From: an uncultured Actinomycetes bacterium
GTDB lineage: Bacteria > Actinomycetota > Actinomycetes > Nanopelagicales > Nanopelagicaceae
Length of the DNA stretch: 46,527 nucleotides
Assembly (NCBI GenBank): GCA_903890345.1
Contig: CAITAV010000071.1
Location: forward strand, 1-46,527
Reading direction: 5' to 3'
Under the pieces are notes generated by a model. It did no database searches and was not told where the DNA came from. It saw only the letters and a program-made list of their open reading frames with translations. Shown here piece by piece: positions 34,422 through 41,596 of the stretch. The translations under genes and the position numbers were made by a program. Within the stretch, counting starts at the first letter, position 1. Every line of letters begins with the position of its first letter.

Positions 34422-34427
34422 AACTTA
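34422..34427 (-). promoter_or_regulatory. putative -10 (TAAGTT) of pabB
   Basis: On the minus strand TAAGTT is six bases (GTCCGC) from the pabB ATG at 34415; there is no Shine-Dalgarno. It is another TANNNT-N6-ATG start. Confidence 0.45.
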
Positions 34428-34444
34428 GTCGCTGCCACCTCGCT

Positions 34445-34473
34445 TTGGCTCTTGCGCACTCATGCGATAGATT
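34445..34473 (+). promoter_or_regulatory. promoter of tRNA-Gly
   Basis: TTGGCT (34445-34450) and TAGATT (34468-34473) are spaced by 17 bases and stand 14 bases before the tRNA 5' end, a well-placed sigma-70-type promoter. Confidence 0.6.
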
Positions 34474-34487
34474 TTGCCCTGCAATAC

Positions 34488-34560
34488 GCGGACGTAGCGC
34501 AGTTGGTAGCGCGGAACCTTGCCAAGGTTCAGGTCGCCGGTTCGAACCCGGTCGTCCGCT
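34488..34560 (+). tRNA. tRNA-Gly (anticodon GCC)
   Basis: The 73-base sequence folds into a full cloverleaf: acceptor GCGGACG/CGTCCGC, D stem GCGC/GCGC, anticodon stem GAACC/GGTTC with loop TTGCCAA, five-base variable loop, and T stem GCCGG/CCGGT with loop TTCGAAC. The discriminator base is T and CCA is not encoded. The anticodon GCC reads GGC/GGU. Confidence 0.98.
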
Positions 34561-34567
34561 CTGATTC

Positions 34568-34614
34568 ACCGCCACTTACATATCTTTACTCATGTAATAG
34601 ATAAAAGTGGCGGT
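34568..34614 (+). terminator. 10-bp-stem hairpin between tRNA-Gly and tRNA-Cys
   Basis: ACCGCCACTT (34568-34577) pairs perfectly with AAGTGGCGGT (34605-34614), followed by a T-rich CTTTCTAT. A second smaller hairpin (TTACAT 34576-34581 with ATGTAA 34592-34597) can form inside the loop, sharing two bases with the outer stem. The place and the T-rich tail fit an intrinsic terminator of tRNA-Gly, although the loop is long (27 bases) for a classic one. Confidence 0.55.
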
Positions 34615-34622
34615 CTTTCTAT

Positions 34623-34696
34623 GGTGGAATGGCCGAGAGGCGAGGCAAGGGACTGCAAATCCCTCTACACGGGTTCAAATCCCGTTTCCACCTCCA
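34623..34696 (+). tRNA. tRNA-Cys (anticodon GCA)
   Basis: A 71-base cloverleaf (34623-34693) with acceptor GGTGGAA/TTCCACC, D stem GCC/GGC, anticodon stem AGGGA/TCCCT with loop CTGCAAA, and T stem ACGGG/CCCGT. Discriminator T; the CCA tail is encoded (34694-34696), unlike the two other tRNAs here. An AT-only inverted repeat follows and is too weak to call a terminator. Confidence 0.98.
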
Positions 34697-34755
34697 TTAT
34701 TAAAGTAATAAATATAGCTGTGTCCTTTCACCAACAAAACTGAAAGAATCCACCA

Positions 34756-35103
34756 ATGAGTGCACACGATGAATCACAACGACCTTGGGGTCGCTATGAA
34801 ATCTTGCAAGAAAGTGCAATTCATAAAACGAAATGTATTTATGTACAACCTGGAAAGCGTTTGTCATATCAACGCCATCAAAAACGCGCCGAACATTGGT
34901 TCATAGTTCAAGGCAGCGCCGAAGTAACACTTGAAGGAAAAGTTTCACAACTCTCATCCGGTGACACAATCTCAATTGGCATTGGCCAACTTCACCGAAT
35001 TGCAAACATCGGAAACAACGAAGTTATTTTCATCGAAGTTCAAACTGGTTCATACTTTGGCGAAGATGATATTGAGCGTATCGAGGACGATTTCGGTCGC
35101 TAA
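34756..35103 (+). CDS. Mannose-6-phosphate isomerase type II cupin domain
   Basis: The 115-residue single-domain cupin matches the C-terminal domain of type II phosphomannose isomerase/GDP-mannose pyrophosphorylase: RPWGRYEIL, QRHQKRAEHWFIVQGSAEV with metal-binding His and Glu, SGDTISIGIGQLHRIAN, and the end FIEVQTGSYFGEDDIERIEDDFGR, here quoted in parts. It would interconvert fructose 6-phosphate and mannose 6-phosphate and so feed GDP-mannose for PimA. No strong ribosome binding site is seen. It lies between two tRNA genes. Confidence 0.88.
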   Translation: MSAHDESQRPWGRYEILQESAIHKTKCIYVQPGKRLSYQRHQKRAEHWFIVQGSAEVTLEGKVSQLSSGDTISIGIGQLHRIANIGNNEVIFIEVQTGSYFGEDDIERIEDDFGR

Positions 35104-35131
35104 ATTAGCTGTTGTATAGTTCAACCACCTA

Positions 35132-35203
35132 GGACGATTGGCTCAGCGGTAGAGCACCACATTGACATTGTGGGGGTCACTGGTTCGATCCCAGTATCGT
35201 CCA
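35132..35203 (+). tRNA. tRNA-Val (anticodon GAC)
   Basis: A 72-base cloverleaf: acceptor GGACGAT/ATCGTCC, D stem GCTC/GAGC, anticodon stem CCACA/TGTGG with loop TTGACAT, variable GGGTC, T stem ACTGG/CCAGT with loop TTCGATC, discriminator A. CCA is not encoded. The anticodon reads GUC/GUU. Confidence 0.98.
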
Positions 35204-35212
35204 CACAGAAAC

Positions 35213-35836
35213 TTATTTCTTTTCTTCTGGCCTTAAATCTTCAATTTTGTTGGCAACATCTTCGCGATAATCTCCACGTAAACCTGCAATGACTCCTTCT
35301 AAATCGTCTTTTGTTTTGTTTTGGCTCATTTTAAATGAAACTTCTAGGCGGGTAACTTTTAATTCAACTCCGACAATTGCCCGCAATTGACCAGCCACAT
35401 AATCTTCTGGAGCATCATCTAACTTCCACGGCTTGGCTCTACCTGCTTCAAATGAATCCGTGAGGTTTGAAACCGCTTTGCGAAGCCAATCGACGTCGTC
35501 ATGGATTATCAATTCACCATACACATGGGCCAACATGTAATCCCAGGTTGGAACGACTTTGCCATGTTCTTGCTTTGACGCATACCAACTTGGCGAAATA
35601 TATGAATCAACAGGTGCGCTAATAAAGAGTGCTTCTTGATTGGTTTTTTCGGACCACTGGGAATTTCCTCGCGCAACATGTCCGATAATTGAACGATCCG
35701 CTTTATCAAAAGTTACGGGAATCATTGTTGAGAGCATCCCCTGTGCAGTGTTGGTAACTAAGTGACCACTCTTGAGGTTTTCCAGAAATTGTTGCGCAGC
35801 GGGGTCTTCAACTGCGAAATGGCGTGGGATATACAT
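35213..35836 (-). CDS. PaiB-like FMN-binding protein
   Basis: The 207-residue protein starts MYIPRHFAVEDPAAQQFL and has HVARGNSQW, SPSWYASKQEHGKVVPTWDY and a C-terminal QNKTKDDLEGVIAGLR, the pattern of the PaiB/FMN-binding split-barrel family. In Bacillus, PaiB is a negative regulator of sporulation and protease genes; elsewhere the proteins are thought to be flavin-dependent. It follows the SMR transporter gene with no gap (TAAATG), so the two are one unit. Confidence 0.88.
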   Translation of the reverse strand: MYIPRHFAVEDPAAQQFLENLKSGHLVTNTAQGMLSTMIPVTFDKADRSIIGHVARGNSQWSEKTNQEALFISAPVDSYISPSWYASKQEHGKVVPTWDYMLAHVYGELIIHDDVDWLRKAVSNLTDSFEAGRAKPWKLDDAPEDYVAGQLRAIVGVELKVTRLEVSFKMSQNKTKDDLEGVIAGLRGDYREDVANKIEDLRPEEKK

Positions 35837-36160
35837 TTAGTGACTTACTCCCCCGAGATTCATGATTACAACTCCAGCAATTATTATCGTCATGCCTATT
35901 AGATTAAGTCGGGTCAAATGTTGATTAAAAAATACTGCGCCGCCAACAGCTGCTCCAATGATTCCAAATCCAGACCAAATGGCATAGGTGATTCCAACGT
36001 CTATTTTCTTTAGCGATTGAGACAACAGTGCAAAGGCAGTTAAATAACCTATAACAACTCCGATTGATGGCCACAGTCTTGTAAAACCATCACTTCGCTT
36101 TAGTAGCAAGGTTCCTACTATTTCGGCGGCTATAGCAATCGCCAATAAGAACAATGTCAT
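35837..36160 (-). CDS. SMR family multidrug efflux protein
   Basis: The 107-residue protein has four transmembrane helices and the small multidrug resistance signature: membrane-embedded E13 in IAAEIVGTLLLK, Y59 and W62 in GITYAIWSGFG, and a C-terminal IIIAGVVIMNLGG. SMR dimers exchange protons for cationic compounds such as guanidinium or quaternary ammonium ions. The substrate is not known. The start has no Shine-Dalgarno and lies in a 31-base divergent gap. Confidence 0.93.
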   Translation of the reverse strand: MTLFLLAIAIAAEIVGTLLLKRSDGFTRLWPSIGVVIGYLTAFALLSQSLKKIDVGITYAIWSGFGIIGAAVGGAVFFNQHLTRLNLIGMTIIIAGVVIMNLGGVSH

Positions 36161-36166
36161 AGTCCA

Positions 36167-36185
36167 ATCGTATCTCTACTAATAT
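36167..36185. promoter_or_regulatory. putative bidirectional leaderless promoter between the SMR and DUF4287 genes
   Basis: On the minus strand TACGAT (36172-36167) is six bases before the SMR ATG at 36160. On the plus strand TAATAT (36180-36185) is six bases before the GTG at 36192. No Shine-Dalgarno is present on either side. The two boxes are seven bases apart. Confidence 0.5.
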
Positions 36186-36191
36186 TGGGCT

Positions 36192-36743
36192 GTGCCAACC
36201 AAAGATCCAAGCCGCGAAGCGCATTTTCCGCTTATCGAAAAGAAATACGGCGAACCTATGAAGTATTGGTTCAAAGTGATGGCTTCCATTAAGGATGAGA
36301 AATACCCAGTCCAAATCGCGCATCTTCGTGAAAACTACGGATTCTCCCAAGCGCACGCCAACGCATTGGTTATGTTCTCTCGTGGATCAACTACAACTCA
36401 AAAATTTGAAACACCCACTGATTTCTATAAATCCATTGATCCACTACAAGCAAAGACTTTACGTAAAGTTTTTCGAATACTTACTGCAAAGTTTCCAGAT
36501 CTTGAGTTAGTGATTGCGTGGAATCAACCGATGATGCGCAAGGGCACTCAGTATGTCTTCGGCGCATCGGTTGCGAAAAATCACATTTTGATAGCTCCAT
36601 TTAATACTGAAGTTCTAAAGAAAATGGCGTCAGAGCTTAAGGATTACAAGGTCAATAAAAAGACTGTGGCTGTGCCCAATGATTGGAAAGTTGATGAAAA
36701 GTTATTAGTAAAGATGGTTAAGAGCGTGCTTGCACAAAAGTAA
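36192..36743 (+). CDS. DUF4287 and DUF1801 domain protein
   Basis: The 183-residue protein has an N-terminal DUF4287 module (about 10-65; RENYGFSQAHANALVMFSRG is typical) and a C-terminal DUF1801/YdhG-like module (about 75-180; VIAWNQPMMRKG, YVFGASVAKNHILIAPFN). YdhG-like proteins have been linked to iron handling, without firm proof. It starts with GTG and overlaps the hydrolase gene by 26 bases tail-to-tail, the longest convergent overlap in the window. Confidence 0.82.
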   Translation: MPTKDPSREAHFPLIEKKYGEPMKYWFKVMASIKDEKYPVQIAHLRENYGFSQAHANALVMFSRGSTTTQKFETPTDFYKSIDPLQAKTLRKVFRILTAKFPDLELVIAWNQPMMRKGTQYVFGASVAKNHILIAPFNTEVLKKMASELKDYKVNKKTVAVPNDWKVDEKLLVKMVKSVLAQK

Positions 36744-37485
36744 GAGATTTTTCAAAGATTATTTCCATATCGTGATCTAGCGTCGCAACGTGATAGCTGT
36801 TTGTCAGTTCGACGCGCTCTTTATCCTTTGAACTAATGCCTTTGAGAATAATCTCTGTATTAGAAACCGGCAGCACGTGATCTTCGGTGCTATGAAATAG
36901 AAGCGTTGGAAGCGTGACTTTTCCAAGATTCTCGCGCGATGCCTTAAGCATCTTTGTGAGTTCATAAATCCCAACCATTGGTAGCGCGTCATAGGCATAC
37001 TCTGTGACGTTTTTTCGCTTGATGTCATTGCCCACTGCCGAGCGCATTTTTTGAAATTTTGACATTAATTTGGCTAAAGCTGGATTGACTCGTGGAATAT
37101 GAATCATGGGATTGACCAGAACAACGCCACTGATTTTTTCTTGGTGATTTTCCGCGGTGTAAAGAGTTAATCCTCCACCCATCGAAAGTCCGAATACAAA
37201 TATTTTCGTGCAGGTTTTTTGAAGTTCGCGTAATTCGCTTTCAACTTTGCGTGGCCACTCTTGCCATGTAACTTGATTTAAATCCTCTGGCTTTGTGCCG
37301 TGACCTGGCAAGCGTGGAACGCGAACGGTGTAACCCTGTTGGTGCATGAATTCTGCCCATGGACGCATAGACGATGGAGACCCAGTAAATCCATGTACCA
37401 AGAGAATTCCGATTTCCTTGGTGGCACCATTTCCTATTGCAGAGAAATCTTCTAGATAACCAGCCGGAGCGCCAAGTGTTCCCAT
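36718..37485 (-). CDS. Alpha/beta hydrolase (carboxylesterase/monoacylglycerol lipase type)
   Basis: The 255-residue protein has the HGFTGSP oxyanion segment (31-37), nucleophile S101 in GLSMGG, an acidic residue in FHSTEDHVLPVSN, and a C-terminal His in SYHVATLDHD. It resembles the Est30/YvaK-type carboxylesterases acting on short to medium acyl esters. The ATG has no Shine-Dalgarno and a TACTCT lies seven bases upstream. Substrate is unknown. Confidence 0.9.
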   Translation of the reverse strand: MGTLGAPAGYLEDFSAIGNGATKEIGILLVHGFTGSPSSMRPWAEFMHQQGYTVRVPRLPGHGTKPEDLNQVTWQEWPRKVESELRELQKTCTKIFVFGLSMGGGLTLYTAENHQEKISGVVLVNPMIHIPRVNPALAKLMSKFQKMRSAVGNDIKRKNVTEYAYDALPMVGIYELTKMLKASRENLGKVTLPTLLFHSTEDHVLPVSNTEIILKGISSKDKERVELTNSYHVATLDHDMEIIFEKSLTFVQARS

Positions 37486-37492
37486 GTGCGAA

Positions 37493-37498
37493 AGAGTA
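37493..37498 (-). promoter_or_regulatory. putative -10 (TACTCT) of the alpha/beta hydrolase gene
   Basis: On the minus strand TACTCT is followed by seven bases (TTCGCAC) and the ATG at 37485, inside the 22-base gap after trpD. Confidence 0.4.
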
Positions 37499-37507
37499 CG
37501 CGTTTGC

Positions 37508-38551
37508 TTAATTCGTGGCTAGGTTTTGTGTCAGTGTTGCCCAATCACTGAGCAATTGCGTGGCTTTGCCAGAATCAACTGCATCAATTGCTCGCTTGAG
37601 TCCAGCTGAAATACGTGTGTGAACATCTGCAGATATTTCTCCATCGAATGCTGCGATTGCTGCGGCGGCGTTTAGTAACACTGCATCGCGCGGTGCACCT
37701 ACTTCGCCGTTGAATATTGCTCGAGTGATTCGTGCATTCTCCTGTGAATCTCCACCTACGAGTGCTGAAATTGGTGCGGCAGATAAACCAAAATCTCCTG
37801 GTTCTATTCGTTCACTTTCTATAGTTCCGCCGCCAATTGATAAAACAGATGTCGTGGTCGCCAAAGTGATTTCATCCAAGCCGTCATCGCCGCGAAAGAC
37901 GAATCCATCTACGCCACGATCTCCCAATACTTGAGCCATAACCAAGTGCATTCGCTCATTTGCCACACCAATTGCAGCAGCTTGCGGTTTTGCTGGATTG
38001 GCAAGTGGTCCCAAAATATTAAAAACTGTTGGAACGCCTAACTCTTTACGTACTGCGGCTGCATTTTTCATTGCTGGATGAAATTTCTGAGCAAAGCAAA
38101 AACCTATACCTAGTTGTTGCACCGTTTTTTCAACACCGATTCCGTCCAATGAAATATTGACACCAAGTGCTTCCAATAAATCTGCAGCGCCTGATTTAGA
38201 AGATGACGCTCTATTGCCATGTTTGACCACACGTGCCCCAGCGGCTGCAGCGATTATTGCCGCAGTAGTTGAAATATTTATGGTGTGGGCACCATCGCCG
38301 CCGGTACCGACAGTGTCGACTGCTCGTTCAGTAATTTTTATCGGTGCGCTGTGATTAAACATTTCTGATACGAAGGCACCCACTTCATCTGACGTTTCGC
38401 CTTTATTTTTTAGCGCCAATAAGAATGCGGAAAGGTCTGTGCTTTCTGCTCGACCTTCAAGAATTTCGCGCATAAACCACTGTGCATCCGTGATAGATAA
38501 ATCCAGCCCAGATTCAAGTGATGCAACGGATGATTTCCAACTCGGATTCAT
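37508..38551 (-). CDS. trpD: Anthranilate phosphoribosyltransferase
   Basis: TrpD joins anthranilate to PRPP in tryptophan synthesis. The 347-residue protein has the PRPP loop GTGGDG (82-87), NISTTAA, KHGNRASSSKSGAADLLEALG, and HPAMKNAAAVRKELGVPTVFN, here in parts, with NPA in LGPLANPAKP. Length is normal. It lies alone here, without other trp genes, which is usual next to ctaE in Actinobacteria. Confidence 0.96.
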   Translation of the reverse strand: MNPSWKSSVASLESGLDLSITDAQWFMREILEGRAESTDLSAFLLALKNKGETSDEVGAFVSEMFNHSAPIKITERAVDTVGTGGDGAHTINISTTAAIIAAAAGARVVKHGNRASSSKSGAADLLEALGVNISLDGIGVEKTVQQLGIGFCFAQKFHPAMKNAAAVRKELGVPTVFNILGPLANPAKPQAAAIGVANERMHLVMAQVLGDRGVDGFVFRGDDGLDEITLATTTSVLSIGGGTIESERIEPGDFGLSAAPISALVGGDSQENARITRAIFNGEVGAPRDAVLLNAAAAIAAFDGEISADVHTRISAGLKRAIDAVDSGKATQLLSDWATLTQNLATN

Positions 38552-38572
38552 GAGTAGGTTTTCTGAAAAAAT

Positions 38573-39010
38573 TTACGCCGAAGTAAGTGAGCCAGTGCGC
38601 AATAAATCTGCGACGGTACGAGCAAGAGTAAATGGATCAATTGGATGAATCACAGAAGCTTCTGCTTTCGACCATGCGGCAAGCCATGCATCTTCTTTGC
38701 GTCCGGTAATTGCTAAAACTGGAGGGCAATTAAAAACTTCATCCTTAAGTTGGCGAGCAATTCCGAGGCCACCTTCAGGTGCTGCTTCCCCATCGAGGAT
38801 GAAAAGATCAATTTTGAAAGTGCCATCCTGGGATTTGCGATCTATGTATTGACGCAATGCAGGACCAGTTGCAAACTCATGAATCTCGTGTTCCGGTAAG
38901 TCATCAGCTATTCGATTTCCTAATGCCAAAACGATAGAAGCGCGCACAGAACTATCATCGGAATAGATAGCAATCTGCTTCTTTTTTTGCGCTGCTGCTG
39001 TTGATTCCAT
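38573..39010 (-). CDS. Stand-alone response-regulator receiver protein, atypical
   Basis: The 145-residue protein is a single receiver-like domain: acidic pair D18-D19 in IYSDDS, putative phospho-acceptor D73 in LFILDGEAAPEGG, T102 in LAITGRK, and PIDPFTLAR at the end. The conserved Lys of the KP motif is replaced by His (VIHP, 122), so normal phosphorylation chemistry is doubtful. There is no output domain and no histidine kinase nearby. The ATG is preceded by TAAGAT six bases upstream. Confidence 0.72.
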   Translation of the reverse strand: MESTAAAQKKKQIAIYSDDSSVRASIVLALGNRIADDLPEHEIHEFATGPALRQYIDRKSQDGTFKIDLFILDGEAAPEGGLGIARQLKDEVFNCPPVLAITGRKEDAWLAAWSKAEASVIHPIDPFTLARTVADLLRTGSLTSA

Positions 39011-39016
39011 CCTCGT

Positions 39017-39022
39017 ATCTTA
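39017..39022 (-). promoter_or_regulatory. putative -10 (TAAGAT) of the receiver gene
   Basis: On the minus strand TAAGAT is six bases (ACGAGG) from the ATG at 39010. GAGG touches the ATG and is too close to act as a Shine-Dalgarno. Confidence 0.4.
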
Positions 39023-39057
39023 TTGTCTTGGTGGCCTTTTTTAGAGCAAGAATTTGT

Positions 39058-39073
39058 AGTGACCCGTTTCACC
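39058..39073. promoter_or_regulatory. CRP/GlxR-type palindrome upstream of ctaE-qcrCAB
   Basis: GTGA-CCCGTT-TCAC (39059-39072) matches the core half-sites of the CRP-family consensus TGTGA-N6-TCACA. It is in the 141-base gap between the receiver gene and ctaE. In Corynebacterium the CRP homologue GlxR controls cytochrome oxidase and bc1 genes, so the position makes sense. Binding is not shown. Confidence 0.45.
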
Positions 39074-39151
39074 TCGGAAAGGCTAAATTGCCTCGGGCAA
39101 CTAGGTCCTTGGCGGTGGAAGTCCGAGGCCTTTGCAGGAATAATCATCCCC

Positions 39152-39775
39152 ATGTCCACTGCCACAACAGCCCACAAAATCTCGCGTCCTAACTTGGTCG
39201 CTGTTGGAACCATCGTGTGGTTATCCAGTGAGCTGATGTTCTTCGCAGGTTTGTTCGCAATCTATTTCACTACGCGTGCTGTGCAAGGTCCAACGATTTG
39301 GCTTGAGTCATCCAAGCTTCTCAACATTCCATTTGCTGCGGTCAACACAACTGTTCTTGTTCTGTCTTCGGTTACATGCCAGTTCGGTGTCTTTGCCGCA
39401 GAACGTTTTCAAAATAAAAGAACAGGTTCATTCTTTCAGGTAAGCAAATGGGGAATGCGTGAATGGTTCTCTCTTACTTTTCTTATGGGTGCCTTCTTTA
39501 TCGCCGGCCAAATCTATGAATACGCTAGCCTAGTAACCGAAAGTTTGACACTTTCTTCTACGGCCTACGGTTCTATTTTCTACATCGCAACTGGTTTCCA
39601 CGGATTGCACGTAACAGGCGGACTCATTGCATTCCTTATTGTTTTAATCCGCGTTGCTAAGGCTCGTAGATTTACACACTCTCAAGCAACAACTGCGATC
39701 GTAGTTTCCTACTACTGGCACTTCGTAGATGTTGTGTGGATCGCACTCTTTTCAGCAATTTACCTAATCAAATAA
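39152..39775 (+). CDS. ctaE: Cytochrome c oxidase subunit III
   Basis: CtaE is subunit III of the aa3 oxidase. The start is placed at the ATG at 39152 (MSTATTAHKISRPNLVAVGTI), giving 207 residues, because an upstream frame to 39023 has no membrane or family pattern. It has about five transmembrane segments, SSELMFFAGLFAIYF, and the FHGLHVTGGLIAF and YYWHFVDVVWIALF motifs. It leads ctaE-qcrC-qcrA-qcrB, the actinobacterial order. The upstream gap holds a CRP-like site. Confidence 0.95.
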   Translation: MSTATTAHKISRPNLVAVGTIVWLSSELMFFAGLFAIYFTTRAVQGPTIWLESSKLLNIPFAAVNTTVLVLSSVTCQFGVFAAERFQNKRTGSFFQVSKWGMREWFSLTFLMGAFFIAGQIYEYASLVTESLTLSSTAYGSIFYIATGFHGLHVTGGLIAFLIVLIRVAKARRFTHSQATTAIVVSYYWHFVDVVWIALFSAIYLIK

Positions 39776-39802
39776 CTTTTACGAATATCGAAAGGCATAT
39801 GA

Positions 39803-40594
39803 GTGAAGCGACTATCTAAATACCGCAGACACCGTGCGGCTGCACCAATGCTTTTAGTCCTTGCACTCCTTGCCATTGGTACAACTTTTTCAGTCGCTAG
39901 TGCAACTCCAAATAAATCAGCATTAGCTTTAGCTAGATCGGCTTCAATCGAAGAAGGAAAACAAATCTTTCTTAAAGGGTGTTCGTCCTGTCATGGTTTA
40001 AATGCTGAAGGTGGCGCGATTGCTCCTTCTTTGATTGGCGTTGGCGCAGCTTCAGTTGATTTCCAAGTTGCAACAGGTCGCATGCCGATGGCAGATATGA
40101 GCACACAAGCAATGCGGAAGAAGCCTGTATATACGCCAGAGCAAGTAGCCGCACTGGCTGTTTATGTTGCATCCCTTGCTCCGGGGCCTGCAATCCCAGG
40201 CGATGAATTACTTAATTATGAACGCGATGGAAGCGTTGCCGACGGTGGCGAATTATTTAGAAACAATTGCGCAATGTGCCACAACTTCGCTGGTCAAGGT
40301 GGTGCGCTAACTCAAGGAAAATATGCTCCAACAGTTATGGGTGTTGAGCCAAGACATATTTATGAAGCAATGATTACCGGTCCACAATCGATGCCTGTTT
40401 TCTCCGATAAAATTATTACTCCGGAAGAAAAATTATCAATTATTAAATGGATTAAATTTGCAGAGTCCGAACCAGCACTTGGTGGTGCATCACTAGGGCG
40501 CGTAGGTCCAGTAACTGAAGGACTACTCGTATGGACACTTGGTATCGGTATTTTAATCGGTGTTGCAGTCTGGCTTGCAATGAAGGCGAGATAA
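39803..40594 (+). CDS. qcrC: Di-haem cytochrome cc subunit QcrC
   Basis: QcrC carries electrons from the bc1 complex directly to the aa3 oxidase, replacing free cytochrome c. The 263-residue protein has an N-terminal signal/anchor (about 14-34), two haem sites CSSCH (60-64) and CAMCH (156-160), candidate axial Met residues (near 94-99 and at 197), and a C-terminal transmembrane helix (about 240-260). It starts with GTG at 39803 after AAAGG. Two haem motifs are the hallmark of the actinobacterial supercomplex. Confidence 0.96.
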   Translation: MKRLSKYRRHRAAAPMLLVLALLAIGTTFSVASATPNKSALALARSASIEEGKQIFLKGCSSCHGLNAEGGAIAPSLIGVGAASVDFQVATGRMPMADMSTQAMRKKPVYTPEQVAALAVYVASLAPGPAIPGDELLNYERDGSVADGGELFRNNCAMCHNFAGQGGALTQGKYAPTVMGVEPRHIYEAMITGPQSMPVFSDKIITPEEKLSIIKWIKFAESEPALGGASLGRVGPVTEGLLVWTLGIGILIGVAVWLAMKAR

Positions 40595-40600
40595 GGAAAA

Positions 40601-41596
40601 ATGGCAAACGACCTCGAAGCAATAAACGATCCAGGCATTCCGGCCCACGTTCACCGCAAGGCTGATTCAGATCCGCTTGCTGCAAAAAAGGCTGAACGCC
40701 AAGTAGCGATTCTCTTTGCTTTATCAGCAATCGGAACAATCCTTTTTATAGTTTCTTACGTTGCAATCCCAGAAGACATTTTTGTATTTATTCCTGTTAT
40801 GGGAAGTACAAATGCTCATCAATTATTTTTAGGACTCGGCCTTGCATTCTCACTATTTTTTATCGGTATGGGTGCGATTCACTGGGCTAAAACTTTGATG
40901 CCAGATCAAGAAGTGAGTGTGCAACGTCACGAGTTTCGCTCTGATGAAGAAGATCGCGATGAATTGGTTAAGACCGCTAAAGAAGGTGCTGCAGCAGCAG
41001 GACTTGGGCGCCGAACTTTAATTAAACGCACACTCGGTCTATCACTAGGTTTAGTTGGTTTATCTCCACTTCTACTGCTGCGAGACCTAGGTCCTCTTCC
41101 AGGAAAATCACTCTCAACGACAAGCTGGAAAGCTGGAACTCGTTTAGTAACTGATCCTGGCGATCGACCAATAAAGCCTGAAGATCTTGAAGTTGGCGCT
41201 GTTGCCCAAGTTCTTCCTGCAATGCTGCCAGGTCAAGACCACCGCGTACTCAGTGACATTGGTAAAGATGCTGTTTTACTGATTCGTTTGCGTCCTGAAG
41301 AATTCAACTTAGATGCTGAACGTTTGTCTTGGACGCATGAAGGAATTATTGCCTTTTCGAAGATTTGTTCTCACATGGGCTGCGCAGTAGCTCTCTATGA
41401 GCAACAGACAAAACATTTGCTCTGCCCATGTCATCAATCAACATTTGATGTAACGCGCGCGGCCAAGGTTTTATTTGGACCTGCGGCCCGACCACTACCT
41501 CAATTAGCATTAGCCCTGGATTCAGAGGGTTATCTTGTAGCGAAGCAACCATTTAATGAACCGGTCGGACCTAGTTTTTGGGAGCGTTCTTCATGA
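40601..41596 (+). CDS. qcrA: Rieske iron-sulfur subunit QcrA
   Basis: QcrA holds the 2Fe-2S cluster of the bc1 complex. The 331-residue protein has three transmembrane segments (about 36-55, 72-95 and 143-161) as in Actinobacteria, and a Rieske domain with C256-x-H258 and C275-xx-H278, with the disulfide pair C261/C277. Its stop overlaps the qcrB ATG by four bases. Confidence 0.96.
   Translation: MANDLEAINDPGIPAHVHRKADSDPLAAKKAERQVAILFALSAIGTILFIVSYVAIPEDIFVFIPVMGSTNAHQLFLGLGLAFSLFFIGMGAIHWAKTLMPDQEVSVQRHEFRSDEEDRDELVKTAKEGAAAAGLGRRTLIKRTLGLSLGLVGLSPLLLLRDLGPLPGKSLSTTSWKAGTRLVTDPGDRPIKPEDLEVGAVAQVLPAMLPGQDHRVLSDIGKDAVLLIRLRPEEFNLDAERLSWTHEGIIAFSKICSHMGCAVALYEQQTKHLLCPCHQSTFDVTRAAKVLFGPAARPLPQLALALDSEGYLVAKQPFNEPVGPSFWERSS

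Noticed and set aside
34697..34711. TTATTA-AAG-TAATAA after tRNA-Cys as a terminator
   Set aside because: The stem is all A-T, and no T-run follows.
35837..36160. An acquired drug-resistance cassette around the SMR gene
   Set aside because: No integron or transposon parts are present; SMR genes are common in chromosomes.
35132..37508. A genomic island integrated at tRNA-Val
   Set aside because: No integrase gene and no second copy of the tRNA 3' end were seen, so only a variable pocket can be suggested.
39011..39151. A riboswitch in the ctaE leader
   Set aside because: Several short complementary blocks (CCTCGG/CCGAGG, AGGC/GCCT) occur, but they match no riboswitch class that could be recognised.
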